Shown here one piece after another: positions 54,070 through 63,919 of a stretch of 64,000 nucleotides of DNA. Both the position numbers and the translations under genes were made by a program. Position 1 is the first letter of the stretch; every line of letters begins with the position of its first letter. The notes under the pieces were generated by a model, which saw only the letters and a list, made by a program, of their open reading frames with translations, was not told the origin of the DNA and did no database searches. This DNA is from Amycolatopsis sp. DSM 110486 (GTDB lineage: Bacteria > Actinomycetota > Actinomycetes > Mycobacteriales > Pseudonocardiaceae): the NCBI RefSeq assembly GCF_019468465.1, contig NZ_CP080519.1, forward strand, positions 8,673,001-8,737,000, read 5' to 3'.

Positions 54070-57000
54070 ATGGGGGACGTCGGAGTGCTGCCGGGCCGAG
54101 AGCCGCAGGTCGAGATACTGCACGAGAGCGACCGGGCGCGCGTCAGTCGGCTGTTCCTGGCTGAGCGCACGGTCATCCGGAAGGAGCTGCTGGGGCCGGA
54201 CGCCGAGCGCCGGCTACAGCACGAGCGTGCGATGTTGGAGCGGCTGCGCGATGTCGCGGGGGTCGCCCAGCTGGAGGCGCCTCAGTATCCGGGGTCCATC
54301 GTGTTGGCGGACGTTGGTGGCACCGGCCTGGCGGGGCTGGCCAAGCCGTTGCCGGTTGATGTTCTGATCGGGCTGGCGCTGGGGTTGGCGCAGGCAGTGG
54401 CGGGGATGCACGGGCGGGGCGTGATGCACCGTGACATCACCCCGGCGAACATTGTGCTCTCCGGCGATGGTGTCCCGTGTCTGGTCGATTTCGCGTTGGC
54501 GACCTCGTTCGTCGAGATCCGCCCGGAGTTCATCCACCATACGCAGATCGTGGGGACGTTGGCTTATCTGGCGCCGGAGCAGACCGGGCGCACCGGCCGG
54601 TCGGTGGACCAGCGGGCCGACCTCTACGCGCTGGGCGCGACGTTGTACGAGCTGGCGACGGGGGAGCCGCCGTTCGGCACCGGGGACCCGCTGCGCCTTA
54701 CACACGATCACCTGGCGCGGGTGCCGGCGCCGCCGGCGAAGGTGAACCCGGCGGTACCGGGGCCGCTGTCGGAGATCATCCTGCATCTGCTGGAGAAGGA
54801 ACCGGACCACCGCTATCAGACCGCCGACGGCGTGGTTCACGACCTGGAGCGGGTGCCGGACGTTCAGGTGCGTCCGGCGGCAGCTTCGGTCCGCGTCGGC
54901 GAGCACGATGTTCCGCTGCGGCTGCTGCCGCCGCGGCTGGTGGGCCGCGATGACGAGGTGGCGATCCTGCAGGCGGCGTTCGAGAACGCGCAGGCGGGCA
55001 GGTGCCGGGCGGTACTGGTCGGCGGGACACCCGGGGTGGGCAAGACTGCGCTGGTCGACGAGCTGCGGCCGCTGGTGGCCGGCCGAGGCGGCTGGTTCGT
55101 GGCCGGCAAGTTCGACCAGTACCGGCGCGACCTGGAGTTCAACGGGGTCCACCAGGCGTTTCGGGCGCTGGGCCGGCTGCTGCTGGCCGAGCCGGAGGCT
55201 GAGCTGGCCGAGGTCCGCGCGCGGATCCTGGCCGCGCTCGGCCCGAACGCCGGGCTGCTGACCGCCGTGGTGCCGGAGTTCGCCGCTCTGCTGGCGGTGG
55301 CACCCGATCCCGGGGATCCGCTGACCGCGCAGAACCGGGCGCAGCGGATGGGCGTGCAGGCGCTGCGGGCGGTCGCGTCGCGGGAACGCCCGGTGGTGCT
55401 GTTCCTCGACGACCTGCAGTGGGCCGGGCGCGTCGCGCTCGGCCTCGTCGACATGATGCTCGACGAGGAACCGGTCGGGGGTCTGCTGCTGGTGGGCGCC
55501 TACCGCGACGAGGCCGTGGACGTGGCGCATCCGCTGGCGGCGCCGCTGTCGCGATGGCGTGACCGGGCCGGCGTGCGGAACCTGAGACTGGACAACCTGC
55601 CCGTCTCGAGCCTCGTCACCATGGTCGCCGAGATGCTGCACGCGGCCCCGGCCGTGGTGGCCGGTTTGGCCGAGGTGATCGGGCCGCACACGTCCGGCAA
55701 CCCGTACGAGACTGTGGAGCTGCTCAACGCGCTGCGCCGCGACGGTGTGCTCACCGCGACCGCTACGGGATGGCGGTGGGACACGGCGACGGTGCGCGCA
55801 CATCTGGGCCAGTCAAAGGTCGGCGAGCTGCTAGCGGCGCGCATCGAGACCGTACCGCTGCCGTCCTGGCAGCTGGTGGAGGTGATGGCCTGTCTGGGCG
55901 GCCGCGCCGAGCTGAGCCTGCTGCGGATTGCGACCGGCGACCCAGCGGCCGAGGTGCAATCGATGCTGGCGCCCGCCCTCGCCGAAGGCCTTCTCGTCAT
56001 GGAGCCTGGCGCCCACGAGGCGGTGCGGTTCCGCCACGACCGGCTCCGCGAGGCGATCCTGCGCGGGCTCGACCCGGGGCGGCGACGCACCGTGCAGCTG
56101 GCCACGGCCCGGCGGCTGGCCGGGGTGCCGGAGTTGTATGCGGTCGCCGCCGAGCAGTACCTGCCGGTCGTCGACGCGATCGACGATGCCGGCGAGCGGC
56201 GTCGGGTGGTGGGGCTGCTGCGGCGTGCCGCCGACCAGGCCACCTTGATCGGGGATCACGCGCTGGTGAACGCGCTGCTGGCCGCCGCGCTGCGGCTGAT
56301 CGGCCCGGGTGAGACCGCCACGCTGATCGCGGTGCACACCGGCCGCCACGCCGCCCTGTACGGCCTGGGGCGCCTTTATGATGCGGACGAGGAGTACCGC
56401 ACGATCGAAGGGCTGGGCCCCACCGCGTTGGGCCGCGCGGCCGCGACGGCGGTGCAGGTGAGCAGCCTGACCCACCAGAACCGGTTCGCCGATGCGATCG
56501 GACTCGGCGTCGAGTTGCTGCGTGAGCTCGGCATCACCGTGCCGGTGGCGGACCGGCTCGCCGCCGAGCTCGACCGTCAGTTCGACCGCCTGTACCGGTG
56601 GCTGGACCGCACCGACGCTGCCGATGATCTGGCTCGGCCCACCCTCGCCGAGCCCACACTGCTGGCCACGACCCGTCTGATCGACGCGGTCCAGCCGGCG
56701 GCCTATTTCGCCGGCGGCGACGCCACGGGCGCCTGGCTGGGCCTGGAATCGCTGCGGATCTGGCTCGAGCACGGCCCTGGCCCTACCCTCATCGGACCTG
56801 TCAGCGCCGCCGCCGTCGCCGCGGTGGCGCGGCGCGCGCTCTACGCCGCCGGGTACCGGGCGGTGCGCCGGGTCCTGGCGTTGGGCGAGGCCCGCGGCTA
56901 CGAGCCCGGCACCTCCGAAGCCCGACGCCGGTTCGCTCTGCTGAGCTGCTGGTTCGAGCCGATCGAGAACGGTGTCCAAGCCGCGGGGCGGGCCCGGGAG

Positions 57001-59031
57001 GGGCTGATCGAGGGGGGCGACCTGGCCAACGCCGGCTACACCTACCACCCGACCGTGCATTACCTTCTGGACTGCGCGCCGTCGCTGGACGTCCTCGTCG
57101 CCGAGGTGGAGGCGGGTCTGGCCTTCGTGCGGCGTACCGGCAACGAGCAGACCGGCGAGTGGCTCGGCAGCTACCAGTGGCTGGCCGGTGTACTGCGTGG
57201 CGAAAGCGTCGCCACGACCGCTGGGGCGGTCCCCACCGACGGGTACGCCAACAACCCGATGCCGCTCTTCCACGCGCATCTCAGCCACGCGCTCGTCGCC
57301 GCGGTGTTCGGCGATCCGGACGGGCTGGCGCGGCACGCCGCGGCGGCGATGCCGCTGCTGCCGGCTGTGGCGGGCCTGTACCCCACCGCTGTGGCCCGTC
57401 TGCTGCGCGGCCTGGCCCTCGCCGAGCAGGCCCGCGCCGGCCCGGGTGACGAGCGTGGCGGTCTGCTGTCGGAACTGGACGAGGTGACGAGCTGGCTGGC
57501 CGCCCGCGCCGCGGACGCGCCGGACAACTTCCGCCACCTGCAGCGGTTGCTGGAGGCGGAGCGGGCCTGGGCGGTCGGCGACTTCCGCGCCGGAGCCCTC
57601 GCCTTCGACACCGCCCGGCGCGAGGTCGCCGGCCGGCAACGCCCGTGGCACCGGGCCCTCATCACCGAACGCGCCGCCCGCTTCTACCTCGCACAGGGGT
57701 TGGAGCAGGCCGGCCGCGACCTGCTCGCCCGCGCGCGGCAGTACTACGTGGCATGGGGCGCGACGGCGAAGGTTGCCCAGCTGGACTGGGCATACCCCAC
57801 CTCACGGCCGGAAGCACTCACGACCGGCGAGTCCGGCGGCGGCCGGGGTGCCGATGATCTCCGGCCGTCCTCGACGGTCACGACCGGCACGCTCGACTTG
57901 CTCGGCATCCTCGCCGCGTCGCAGGCGCTCAGCTCGGAGACCGACATCGAACGCTTGCACACCCGCGTCGTCGAAGTGCTCAGTGCGATGACCGGCGCCA
58001 CCAGCGTGCACCTGTTGTTGTGGGACGAGGACCGCCACGACTGGCTGCTGCCGACGCCGAACCGCACCACGGATACCGCCACGGCAGGTGGCCCGCAGGA
58101 ACGCGACCTGCCGATGTCGGCAGTGCGCTACGTCCAGCGGACGGCCGAGATCCTGATTGTCGACGACGCCACCCGCGATGACCGCTTCGCCCGCGACTCG
58201 TACATCGCCGGCCTGGGTGCTTGTTCGTTGCTGGCCATGCCCATCCTCGGCCGCGGCGCGCTGCGGGCGGTGCTGTTGCTGGAAAACCGTCTCATGCGCG
58301 CCGCGTTCGCCACGGAACGGCTCGACGCTGTCAGGCTCATCGCCGCACAGCTCGCCGTCTCTCTCGACAATGCCCAGCTCTACTCCGACCTCATCGCGTC
58401 GCGCGCGCGTATCGCCACCGCCGCCGACCGGGCCCGTCGGCGGATCGAGCGGGACCTGCATGATGGCGCCCAGCAACGTCTGATCACGCTCGCCATGCGC
58501 GCGCGCATCGCCCGAGCGGACGTTCCACCCGACTCAGGTGCGCTGGGGGAGGAGCTGGAGGATCTCGCAGCCGAAGCGGTCACTGCCCTGGACGAGCTGC
58601 GCGACTTCGCCCGCGGCATCCATCCGGCGATCCTCGCCGAGGGCGGCCTTCGCCCGGCGCTCAAGGGACTCGCCCGCCGCTCCGCGGTCCCGGTCGAGCT
58701 GGCCGTGCAGGTCGACCGGCGTCTGCCCGAGCCGGTCGAGACCGCCGCCTACTACGTCGTTTCCGAGGCGCTGACCAACGTGGTCAAGCACGCACACGCA
58801 TCGGCCGTCCAGGTCGAGGTCGAGATCGTCGACGCCAGCCGCGTGCTGCGGGTCCGGGTACGCGACGACGGTCGTGGCGGCGCCGACTTCGCCGGCGGCT
58901 CCGGCTTGGTCGGGCTCAAGGACCGGGTGGAGGCGCTCGGCGGCCGGCTCTGGCTGCAGACGGCGGCCGGCGCCGGCACGGCCGTTCTGGCCGAGTTCTC
59001 CCTGCAGCGCGCCGGCATGGGCCCGAGCTGA
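54070..59031 (+). CDS. giant Ser/Thr kinase - AAA ATPase - GAF - histidine kinase fusion
   Basis: 1653 residues. Residues 15-270: protein-kinase fold with RTVIRKEL (Lys), MHRDITPANIVLS (catalytic loop) and CLVDFALAT, where DFA replaces DFG, then GTLAYLAPEQTGR. Residues 300-560: ATPase with Walker A VGGTPGVGKTALVDE (about 317) and Walker B VVLFLDDLQWAG. Residues 560-1250: helical repeats. Residues 1290-1450: GAF domain (TGATSVHLLLWDEDRHDWLL, ACSLLAMPILGRGALRAVLL). Residues 1450-1653: HisKA_3 with the His in RRRIERDLHDGAQQRLITLA, N box YYVVSEALTNVVKHAHASAV and G box GSGLVGLKDRVEALGG. Such trifunctional proteins integrate several signals; no response regulator is next to it, so the partner is elsewhere. 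Confidence 0.88.
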   Translation: MGDVGVLPGREPQVEILHESDRARVSRLFLAERTVIRKELLGPDAERRLQHERAMLERLRDVAGVAQLEAPQYPGSIVLADVGGTGLAGLAKPLPVDVLIGLALGLAQAVAGMHGRGVMHRDITPANIVLSGDGVPCLVDFALATSFVEIRPEFIHHTQIVGTLAYLAPEQTGRTGRSVDQRADLYALGATLYELATGEPPFGTGDPLRLTHDHLARVPAPPAKVNPAVPGPLSEIILHLLEKEPDHRYQTADGVVHDLERVPDVQVRPAAASVRVGEHDVPLRLLPPRLVGRDDEVAILQAAFENAQAGRCRAVLVGGTPGVGKTALVDELRPLVAGRGGWFVAGKFDQYRRDLEFNGVHQAFRALGRLLLAEPEAELAEVRARILAALGPNAGLLTAVVPEFAALLAVAPDPGDPLTAQNRAQRMGVQALRAVASRERPVVLFLDDLQWAGRVALGLVDMMLDEEPVGGLLLVGAYRDEAVDVAHPLAAPLSRWRDRAGVRNLRLDNLPVSSLVTMVAEMLHAAPAVVAGLAEVIGPHTSGNPYETVELLNALRRDGVLTATATGWRWDTATVRAHLGQSKVGELLAARIETVPLPSWQLVEVMACLGGRAELSLLRIATGDPAAEVQSMLAPALAEGLLVMEPGAHEAVRFRHDRLREAILRGLDPGRRRTVQLATARRLAGVPELYAVAAEQYLPVVDAIDDAGERRRVVGLLRRAADQATLIGDHALVNALLAAALRLIGPGETATLIAVHTGRHAALYGLGRLYDADEEYRTIEGLGPTALGRAAATAVQVSSLTHQNRFADAIGLGVELLRELGITVPVADRLAAELDRQFDRLYRWLDRTDAADDLARPTLAEPTLLATTRLIDAVQPAAYFAGGDATGAWLGLESLRIWLEHGPGPTLIGPVSAAAVAAVARRALYAAGYRAVRRVLALGEARGYEPGTSEARRRFALLSCWFEPIENGVQAAGRAREGLIEGGDLANAGYTYHPTVHYLLDCAPSLDVLVAEVEAGLAFVRRTGNEQTGEWLGSYQWLAGVLRGESVATTAGAVPTDGYANNPMPLFHAHLSHALVAAVFGDPDGLARHAAAAMPLLPAVAGLYPTAVARLLRGLALAEQARAGPGDERGGLLSELDEVTSWLAARAADAPDNFRHLQRLLEAERAWAVGDFRAGALAFDTARREVAGRQRPWHRALITERAARFYLAQGLEQAGRDLLARARQYYVAWGATAKVAQLDWAYPTSRPEALTTGESGGGRGADDLRPSSTVTTGTLDLLGILAASQALSSETDIERLHTRVVEVLSAMTGATSVHLLLWDEDRHDWLLPTPNRTTDTATAGGPQERDLPMSAVRYVQRTAEILIVDDATRDDRFARDSYIAGLGACSLLAMPILGRGALRAVLLLENRLMRAAFATERLDAVRLIAAQLAVSLDNAQLYSDLIASRARIATAADRARRRIERDLHDGAQQRLITLAMRARIARADVPPDSGALGEELEDLAAEAVTALDELRDFARGIHPAILAEGGLRPALKGLARRSAVPVELAVQVDRRLPEPVETAAYYVVSEALTNVVKHAHASAVQVEVEIVDASRVLRVRVRDDGRGGADFAGGSGLVGLKDRVEALGGRLWLQTAAGAGTAVLAEFSLQRAGMGPS

Positions 59032-59177
59032 GCGGGAGTCACCGCGATTTCGTGTGCCGCCTCCGACGTCGGGAGCCAGCGACGTGATCGCCGGGGCGGA
59101 CAGCGTCGCGCTCAACCCGACGGAGGTCACCGAGTTCGGTCTCCCGCCGCTGCCGGGCAAGGCCACCGACTCCCGCG

Positions 59178-59999
59178 TCAGCCCTTGATCAGGTCGATGA
59201 TGTGGCCGAAGGTGAGATCCGATGCGAGCGCCGTGAGGTCTCCGTCCGCGAGCTTCGCCGCAGCCGCCTTCGTAGCTCCGAGGGCGTGCGTGTACGGGTC
59301 AACCCCGAGGCTGATCCGGCGGACGCCGATCGTCTGGAGTTCCGCAAGGGTAGCGGTGCCCTGGGGGCTGACGAGGACGTTGACCGGCTTGGGCGCGACA
59401 GCCTTGACAACTGTGCTGATCGAGGCCGTGTCCGGCAGGTTCGGCGCGTACAGGACGTCAGCTCCTGCTTCCGCGAAGGCCGTGAGGCGGCGGATGGTGT
59501 CCTCGAGGTCAGAAATCCCCCACAAGAAGTTGTCCGTACGGCCGGTCAGGACGATCTGCCCACGCGCAGCTGCGGCGGCGGCCTCGATGCGGCGAACCGC
59601 ATCATCGAAGTCACGAATCGGGTTGGCGGGGTCACCAGTGGTGTCCTCGATGCCGATGCCGGCCAGACCGCAGGCGATGGCAGCGTCGACAGTCGTCCGG
59701 ACATCTTCGGGAGTCTCGCCGTAACCGTCTTCGAAGTCGCCGTTGATCGGCAGGCCACTCACGGACGTGAGCAGGGCGGCATGGTCCAGATGCGTGTCAC
59801 GGCTGATGGCGTGGATGCCGTCAAGCCGGCCCAGTGTCGCGGCGAACGCCGCTGAAGAGGTCGCGATGGACTTGAACCCGGCCTCCGCGAACAGCAGGGC
59901 CGACGGCACGTCCCATGCGTTGGGCATGATGACGATATTGGGGCCACGATGGAGTTCGGCGAACTGTTCGTAGCGTGTCGGGGCTGCACTGTCAGACAT
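59178..59999 (-). CDS. isocitrate lyase / PEP mutase family protein
   Basis: 273 residues from ATG 59999. The TIM-barrel family is shown by [20 protein letters not shown], the PNAWDVxSA start, [18 protein letters not shown] (metal-binding acidic residues in D-F-E-D-G-Y-G), [33 protein letters not shown] and [10 protein letters not shown]. It lacks the K-K-C-G-H motif of true isocitrate lyases, as usual for this subgroup, which includes carboxyPEP mutase- and 2-methylisocitrate lyase-like enzymes. Monocistronic and convergent with the giant kinase. Confidence 0.87.
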   Translation of the reverse strand: MSDSAAPTRYEQFAELHRGPNIVIMPNAWDVPSALLFAEAGFKSIATSSAAFAATLGRLDGIHAISRDTHLDHAALLTSVSGLPINGDFEDGYGETPEDVRTTVDAAIACGLAGIGIEDTTGDPANPIRDFDDAVRRIEAAAAAARGQIVLTGRTDNFLWGISDLEDTIRRLTAFAEAGADVLYAPNLPDTASISTVVKAVAPKPVNVLVSPQGTATLAELQTIGVRRISLGVDPYTHALGATKAAAAKLADGDLTALASDLTFGHIIDLIKG

Positions 60000-60495
60000 G
60001 GCCGAGCTGTTCCTTCCAAAGCGTGCGAAATTCTTTCCGAAACGGCGGCATATCAGCAGCTGTCAGCCGGGTGGCCGAGGGACATCCCCGGTCACGCCGA
60101 TGCGGATCTGCAGTCGGTCTCTCGCGTGTACAGGGGAGCGATCGCGCAGGTTGAGACGCAGGCCCACGCGCCTTCACGCTTCTGGCGAACGGCTGTGTAC
60201 CGCGCATCCTGCTCCGCGTCATGGGCAGTCCCGGGACGTATCCGTCCACGGCTTCTCCTCTGGCCCTGGCGCCCGACAGTCAACCACGCGAGCTGACCTC
60301 GGCAAATTGCCGTTGCCGTTTTTGAGCGGCGCGCGGACGCGACTTGCTTACGGACTCTACCGCGTAGGGCCTTGGTGCATGCGGATGAGGATCTGCCTCT
60401 GGTTCGGGTCAATCTGGGTGGGCCGGCGTCAGCCGGCGGTAAGAACCGACCGTCGACTGTCGCCACCAGGAAACCAGCACAGAGGAGAGGGGCAT
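60000..60495. other. promoter region upstream of trxB, no gene seen
   Basis: Holds the divergent promoters of the PEP-mutase family gene and trxB. I looked for a SigR-type GGAAT-N18-GTT promoter before trxB and did not find a convincing one. Confidence 0.4.
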
Positions 60496-61527
60496 ATGGC
60501 CGAGTCGAACGGGCGACTGAACTCCACCGGCAAGGTGGCTGCCGAGGAAATGAGGAACCTGATCGTCGTCGGGTCGGGTCCCGCCGGTTACACGGCTGCG
60601 GTTTACGCGGCTCGCGCGCAGCTCGAACCGTTGGTGTTCGAGGGCACGCAGTTCGGTGGTGCGCTGATGACGACCACGGAGGTCGAGAACTTCCCCGGCT
60701 TCCGCGACGGCATCCAGGGCCCGGACCTGATGGAAGAGATGCGCAAGCAGGCCGAGCGCTTCGGCGCCGAGCTGCGCGCGGAGGACGTCGAGTCGCTGGA
60801 GCTGACGGGCGACGTCAAGTACGTGGTCGCGAACGGCAAGCGGTACGCCGCGCGCGCGGTCGTCCTCGCGATGGGCGCTGCGGCGCGCTACTTGAACGTG
60901 CCCGGTGAGCAGGACCTGCTCGGCCGCGGTGTGTCGGCCTGTGCGACGTGTGACGGCTTCTTCTTCCGCGACCACGACATCGCCGTGGCCGGCGGTGGTG
61001 ACTCCGCGATGGAGGAGGCGACCTTCCTGACGAAGTTCGCCAAGTCCGTCACGATCGTGCACCGCCGTGACGAGTTCCGCGCGTCCAAGATCATGCTCGA
61101 GCGCGCCCGCGCGAACGACAAGATCAAGTGGCAGCTGAACTCCGAGATCACCGGGGTGGAAGGCGACGGCACCGTCAAGGGCCTGAAGGTCACGGACACC
61201 AAGACCGGCGACGAGAAGACGCTGGACGTCACCGGTTTCTTCGTCGCGATCGGTCACGACCCGCGCAGCGCTCTGGTGCGCGGCCAGGTCGACGTCGACG
61301 AGGACGGCTACGTGGTGACGCAGGGGCGCACGTCCTACACGAACGTGCCGGGCGTGTTCGCGGCCGGTGACCTCGTGGACCGCACCTACCGTCAGGCCAT
61401 CACGGCGGCGGGTTCCGGGTGCAGCGCGGCCATCGACGCGGAACGATGGCTGGCGGAGCACGGCGACGAGAACGCCCACGAGGCGTCCGAGCTGGTCGGC
61501 GGCGGCTACGGCGCCGGCACCCACTGA
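60496..61527 (+). CDS. trxB: thioredoxin reductase
   Basis: 343 residues from ATG 60496 (GAGGAGAGGGG upstream); a 16-residue leader precedes the usual start. FAD-binding [20 protein letters not shown] is near residue 21; the redox motif is [20 protein letters not shown] (C-A-T-C) near 150; the NADPH site is [13 protein letters not shown]; the closing FAD motif is [20 protein letters not shown]. It reduces thioredoxin with NADPH in the cytoplasm. trxA follows 32 bases later in the same operon. Confidence 0.96.
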   Translation: MAESNGRLNSTGKVAAEEMRNLIVVGSGPAGYTAAVYAARAQLEPLVFEGTQFGGALMTTTEVENFPGFRDGIQGPDLMEEMRKQAERFGAELRAEDVESLELTGDVKYVVANGKRYAARAVVLAMGAAARYLNVPGEQDLLGRGVSACATCDGFFFRDHDIAVAGGGDSAMEEATFLTKFAKSVTIVHRRDEFRASKIMLERARANDKIKWQLNSEITGVEGDGTVKGLKVTDTKTGDEKTLDVTGFFVAIGHDPRSALVRGQVDVDEDGYVVTQGRTSYTNVPGVFAAGDLVDRTYRQAITAAGSGCSAAIDAERWLAEHGDENAHEASELVGGGYGAGTH

Positions 61528-61559
61528 CTTTCCGATACCGACCACCCGAAGGAGAAACC

Positions 61560-61886
61560 ATGGGCAACAACACCGTCAAGGTGACCGACAAGTCGTTCGT
61601 GGACGACGTCCTGACCAGCGAAAAGCCGGTCCTGGTCGACTTCTGGGCGACCTGGTGCGGGCCTTGTAAGATGGTCGCCCCGGTGCTCGAGGAGATCGCG
61701 GCCGAGAACGGCGAGAAGCTGACCGTCGCGAAGCTCGACATCGACGAGAACCCGAACACGGCGCGTGACTACCAGGTGATGTCGATCCCGACGCTGATCC
61801 TGTTTCAGGGTGGCAAGCCGGTGAAGCAGATCGTCGGCGCGAAGCCGAAGGCGGCTCTGCTGTCGGATCTGAAGGACGTCCTCTGA
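61560..61886 (+). CDS. trxA: thioredoxin
   Basis: 108 residues from ATG 61560, with GAAGGAGAAA before it. The active site is [19 protein letters not shown] and the cis-proline loop is [15 protein letters not shown]. It is the electron donor reduced by the adjacent TrxB and passes electrons to ribonucleotide reductase and to the Msr enzymes encoded downstream in this window. A hairpin terminator follows 26 bases after the stop. Confidence 0.97.
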   Translation: MGNNTVKVTDKSFVDDVLTSEKPVLVDFWATWCGPCKMVAPVLEEIAAENGEKLTVAKLDIDENPNTARDYQVMSIPTLILFQGGKPVKQIVGAKPKAALLSDLKDVL

Positions 61887-61912
61887 TCGAGGCGGCGCTG
61901 TCCAGCTGCTGA

Positions 61913-61952
61913 GAACCCGGGCCTGCGGGAATCGCCTCGCGGGCCCGGGTTC
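61913..61952 (+). terminator. terminator hairpin after trxA
   Basis: An 11-bp perfect stem GAACCCGGGCC / GGCCCGGGTTC with an 18-base loop. No T run follows. Confidence 0.7.
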
Positions 61953-62009
61953 CCGCACGGCAGTGTGGCTGCGCGATACGACCCTGGACGAGGCGATCGT
62001 CCAGGCCAC

Positions 62010-62175
62010 CCGCGAATGGATGATTCGCGCCCCACGCTGTATCGACGGTGGAGCACCAAGTGTGACCTGGTCGTGGACGCCCTCGACCACGGTTTCCGGA
62101 AGCAGGGCGACATGTACACCGTCGACCTGAGCTACCCGGAGCCATGCGACGCACTCGTGGAAGCCCCGCCACGTG
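62010..62175 (+). pseudogene. TetR regulator fragment
   Basis: The plus frame contains RPTLYRRWSTKCDLVVDALD, HGFRKQGDMYTVDLSYPEPC and DALVEA. T-L-Y-R-R-W-x-T-K-x-D-L-V is the end of a TetR helix-turn-helix plus the next helix. Both ends are missing; relatives have about 190 residues. The frame runs on toward the DUF5709 gene but with no further homology. Confidence 0.65.
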
Positions 62176-62291
62176 AACCCGGCCTTGTACCGGTGCCCCC
62201 GACACCTTTGGTCCACCAAGGTCCTGCCGAACACGCGGTAAGAATTCGTGCCGCGCCGCCGCACATCGTCAAATACCCAATGAGGTTGGAC

Positions 62292-62723
62292 ATGAGTGAC
62301 GACGCTGACGAGTACGACGGCGGCGTGGACAACGACTCCGGCGTCCTCGAACCCGATGAGAGCCTCGACGAGCGGGATGTCGAGGACGTCCTCGACGAGG
62401 GCTACTCCGCCTCCGAACGACCGATCGCCGTGTTCGATTGGGGCACCACGGCCGGCGAGGCCGCGGGGCATGAGGACCTCGGCCACCGCCTCGCGCGCGA
62501 ACTGCCCGATTTCACGGGCGAGCCCGAAGGCGACGGCCTGGGCGACACATCGGACACGGACGGGGAGCTCTACGACGACCAGGTCGGCACTCGGCGCGCC
62601 GGACGGTTGATCGAAGACGAGGAGTCGGATCCGGTCTACCCCTATCTGTTCGCGTCGGACGCTGGAGTAGACGGCGCCGCCGCGTCCGCGGAGGAAGCGG
62701 CCGTTCATATCGTCCCCGAATAG
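62292..62723 (+). CDS. DUF5709 family protein
   Basis: 143 residues, very acidic. From ATG 62292 it reads DSGVLEPDESLDERDVEDVL, DEGYSASERP, TAGEAAGHEDLGHRLARELP and ends RRAGRLIEDEESDPVYPYLF and AASAEEAAVHIVPE. The G-V-L-x-P-D-x-S-L start and the closing D-G-x-A-A-S-A-E-E-A-A-V-H define DUF5709, a soluble, probably partly disordered actinobacterial family of unknown function. The gene looks intact. Confidence 0.82.
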   Translation: MSDDADEYDGGVDNDSGVLEPDESLDERDVEDVLDEGYSASERPIAVFDWGTTAGEAAGHEDLGHRLARELPDFTGEPEGDGLGDTSDTDGELYDDQVGTRRAGRLIEDEESDPVYPYLFASDAGVDGAAASAEEAAVHIVPE

Positions 62724-62932
62724 CCTGACACCGCCCGGCCGCTCATCCTTACGCTTGCGCACTGCGGTGTCCGATCAGTGCACGCCTGCCAACGGGCTGC
62801 TCTTCCGGAGTCCAACCTTCGCGAGGGCCGGCGCGGGGTCCTCTGCTCCGGCATCGCTTCTGGGAACGGTAAGACCGGCGTCAGCCCGGCCGCGAAACTG
62901 TTGTCGAGGTGTACACCGTCAGGGAGGCGTTC

Positions 62933-63400
62933 GTGCAGCAGTACAACAAGAACCCGGAAGCCGTGTCCCGGCTGACCCCGGAGCAGTACCGCGTGACCCA
63001 GCAGGACGGGACCGAGCGGGCGTTCGCGAACGCCTACTGGGACAACCACGAGCCCGGCATCTACGTCGACGTCGTGTCCGGCGAGCCGCTGTTCGCGTCG
63101 GTCGACAAGTACGAGAGCCACTCCGGCTGGCCGAGCTTCACCAAGCCGATCCAGAAGACGACGAACGTCGTCGAGCGCAACGACTTCAGCCACGGCATGA
63201 TCCGGGCGGAGGTCCGTTCGCTGCACGGTGACAGCCACCTCGGCCACGTCTTCGACGACGGCCCGGTCGACCAGGGCGGCCTGCGCTACTGCATCAACTC
63301 CGCGTCGTTGAAGTTCATCCACCTCGACGACCTGGAGAAAGAGGGGTATGGAGACTTCCGTGCCCTCTTCACCGACGACACCGACAACACCGACAAGTAA
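62933..63400 (+). CDS. msrB: peptide-methionine (R)-S-oxide reductase
   Basis: 155 residues from GTG 62933, which has AGGGAGG five bases upstream; an in-frame GTG at 62909 has none. Family blocks: [59 protein letters not shown] and the catalytic Cys in [18 protein letters not shown]. The zinc-binding CxxC pairs of other MsrB proteins are absent (SVDKY in place), as in non-zinc MsrB. It repairs the R epimer of methionine sulfoxide using thioredoxin. msrA starts nine bases after its stop. Confidence 0.94.
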   Translation: MQQYNKNPEAVSRLTPEQYRVTQQDGTERAFANAYWDNHEPGIYVDVVSGEPLFASVDKYESHSGWPSFTKPIQKTTNVVERNDFSHGMIRAEVRSLHGDSHLGHVFDDGPVDQGGLRYCINSASLKFIHLDDLEKEGYGDFRALFTDDTDNTDK

Positions 63401-63409
63401 GGAGACGAC

Positions 63410-63919
63410 GTGACGACCGAAAAGGCGATCCTCGCGGGCGGATGTTTCTGGGGCATGGAGGAGCTGTTCCGCCACCAGCCCGGCGTCGTGTCCACGCGCG
63501 TCGGCTACAGCGGCGGCGACACCCCCAACGCCACCTACCGCAACCACGGCACCCACGCCGAGGCCATCGAGGTCCTCTACGACCCCTCCCAGACCGACTT
63601 CCGCAACCTGCTCGAGTTCTTCTTCCAGGTCCACGACCCGACCACGAAGAACCGCCAGGGCAACGACATCGGCCTGAGCTACCGCTCCGCGATCTACTTC
63701 ACCAACGACGAGCAGAAGAAGGTCGCCGAAGACACCATCGCCGACGTCGAGGCCTCCGGCCTCTGGCCCGGCAAGGTCGTCACCGAAGTCACCCCCGCCG
63801 GCGACTTCTGGCAGGCCGAACCCGAACACCAGAACTACCTGCAGACCTATCCGAACGGCTACACGTGTCACTTCCCCCGCCCCGGGTGGAAGCTGCCCAA
63901 GCGGGCGACGGCCTCGTGA
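63410..63919 (+). CDS. msrA: peptide-methionine (S)-S-oxide reductase
   Basis: 169 residues with the MsrA active site [20 protein letters not shown] (Cys of GCFWG) and the blocks [50 protein letters not shown] and [10 protein letters not shown]. It repairs the S epimer of methionine sulfoxide and complements MsrB, its operon partner nine bases upstream. GGAGACG lies just before the GTG start. Its stop overlaps a GTG that begins the next frame. Confidence 0.95.
   Translation: MTTEKAILAGGCFWGMEELFRHQPGVVSTRVGYSGGDTPNATYRNHGTHAEAIEVLYDPSQTDFRNLLEFFFQVHDPTTKNRQGNDIGLSYRSAIYFTNDEQKKVAEDTIADVEASGLWPGKVVTEVTPAGDFWQAEPEHQNYLQTYPNGYTCHFPRPGWKLPKRATAS

Noticed and set aside
54214..57651. Long minus-strand frames of 529 and 606 codons
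   Set aside because: Shadows of the giant kinase gene; histidine/arginine-rich and without motifs.
60300..60490. SigR-type promoter for trxB
   Set aside because: No GGAAT-N18-GTT match was found on inspection, although such promoters are common for this operon.
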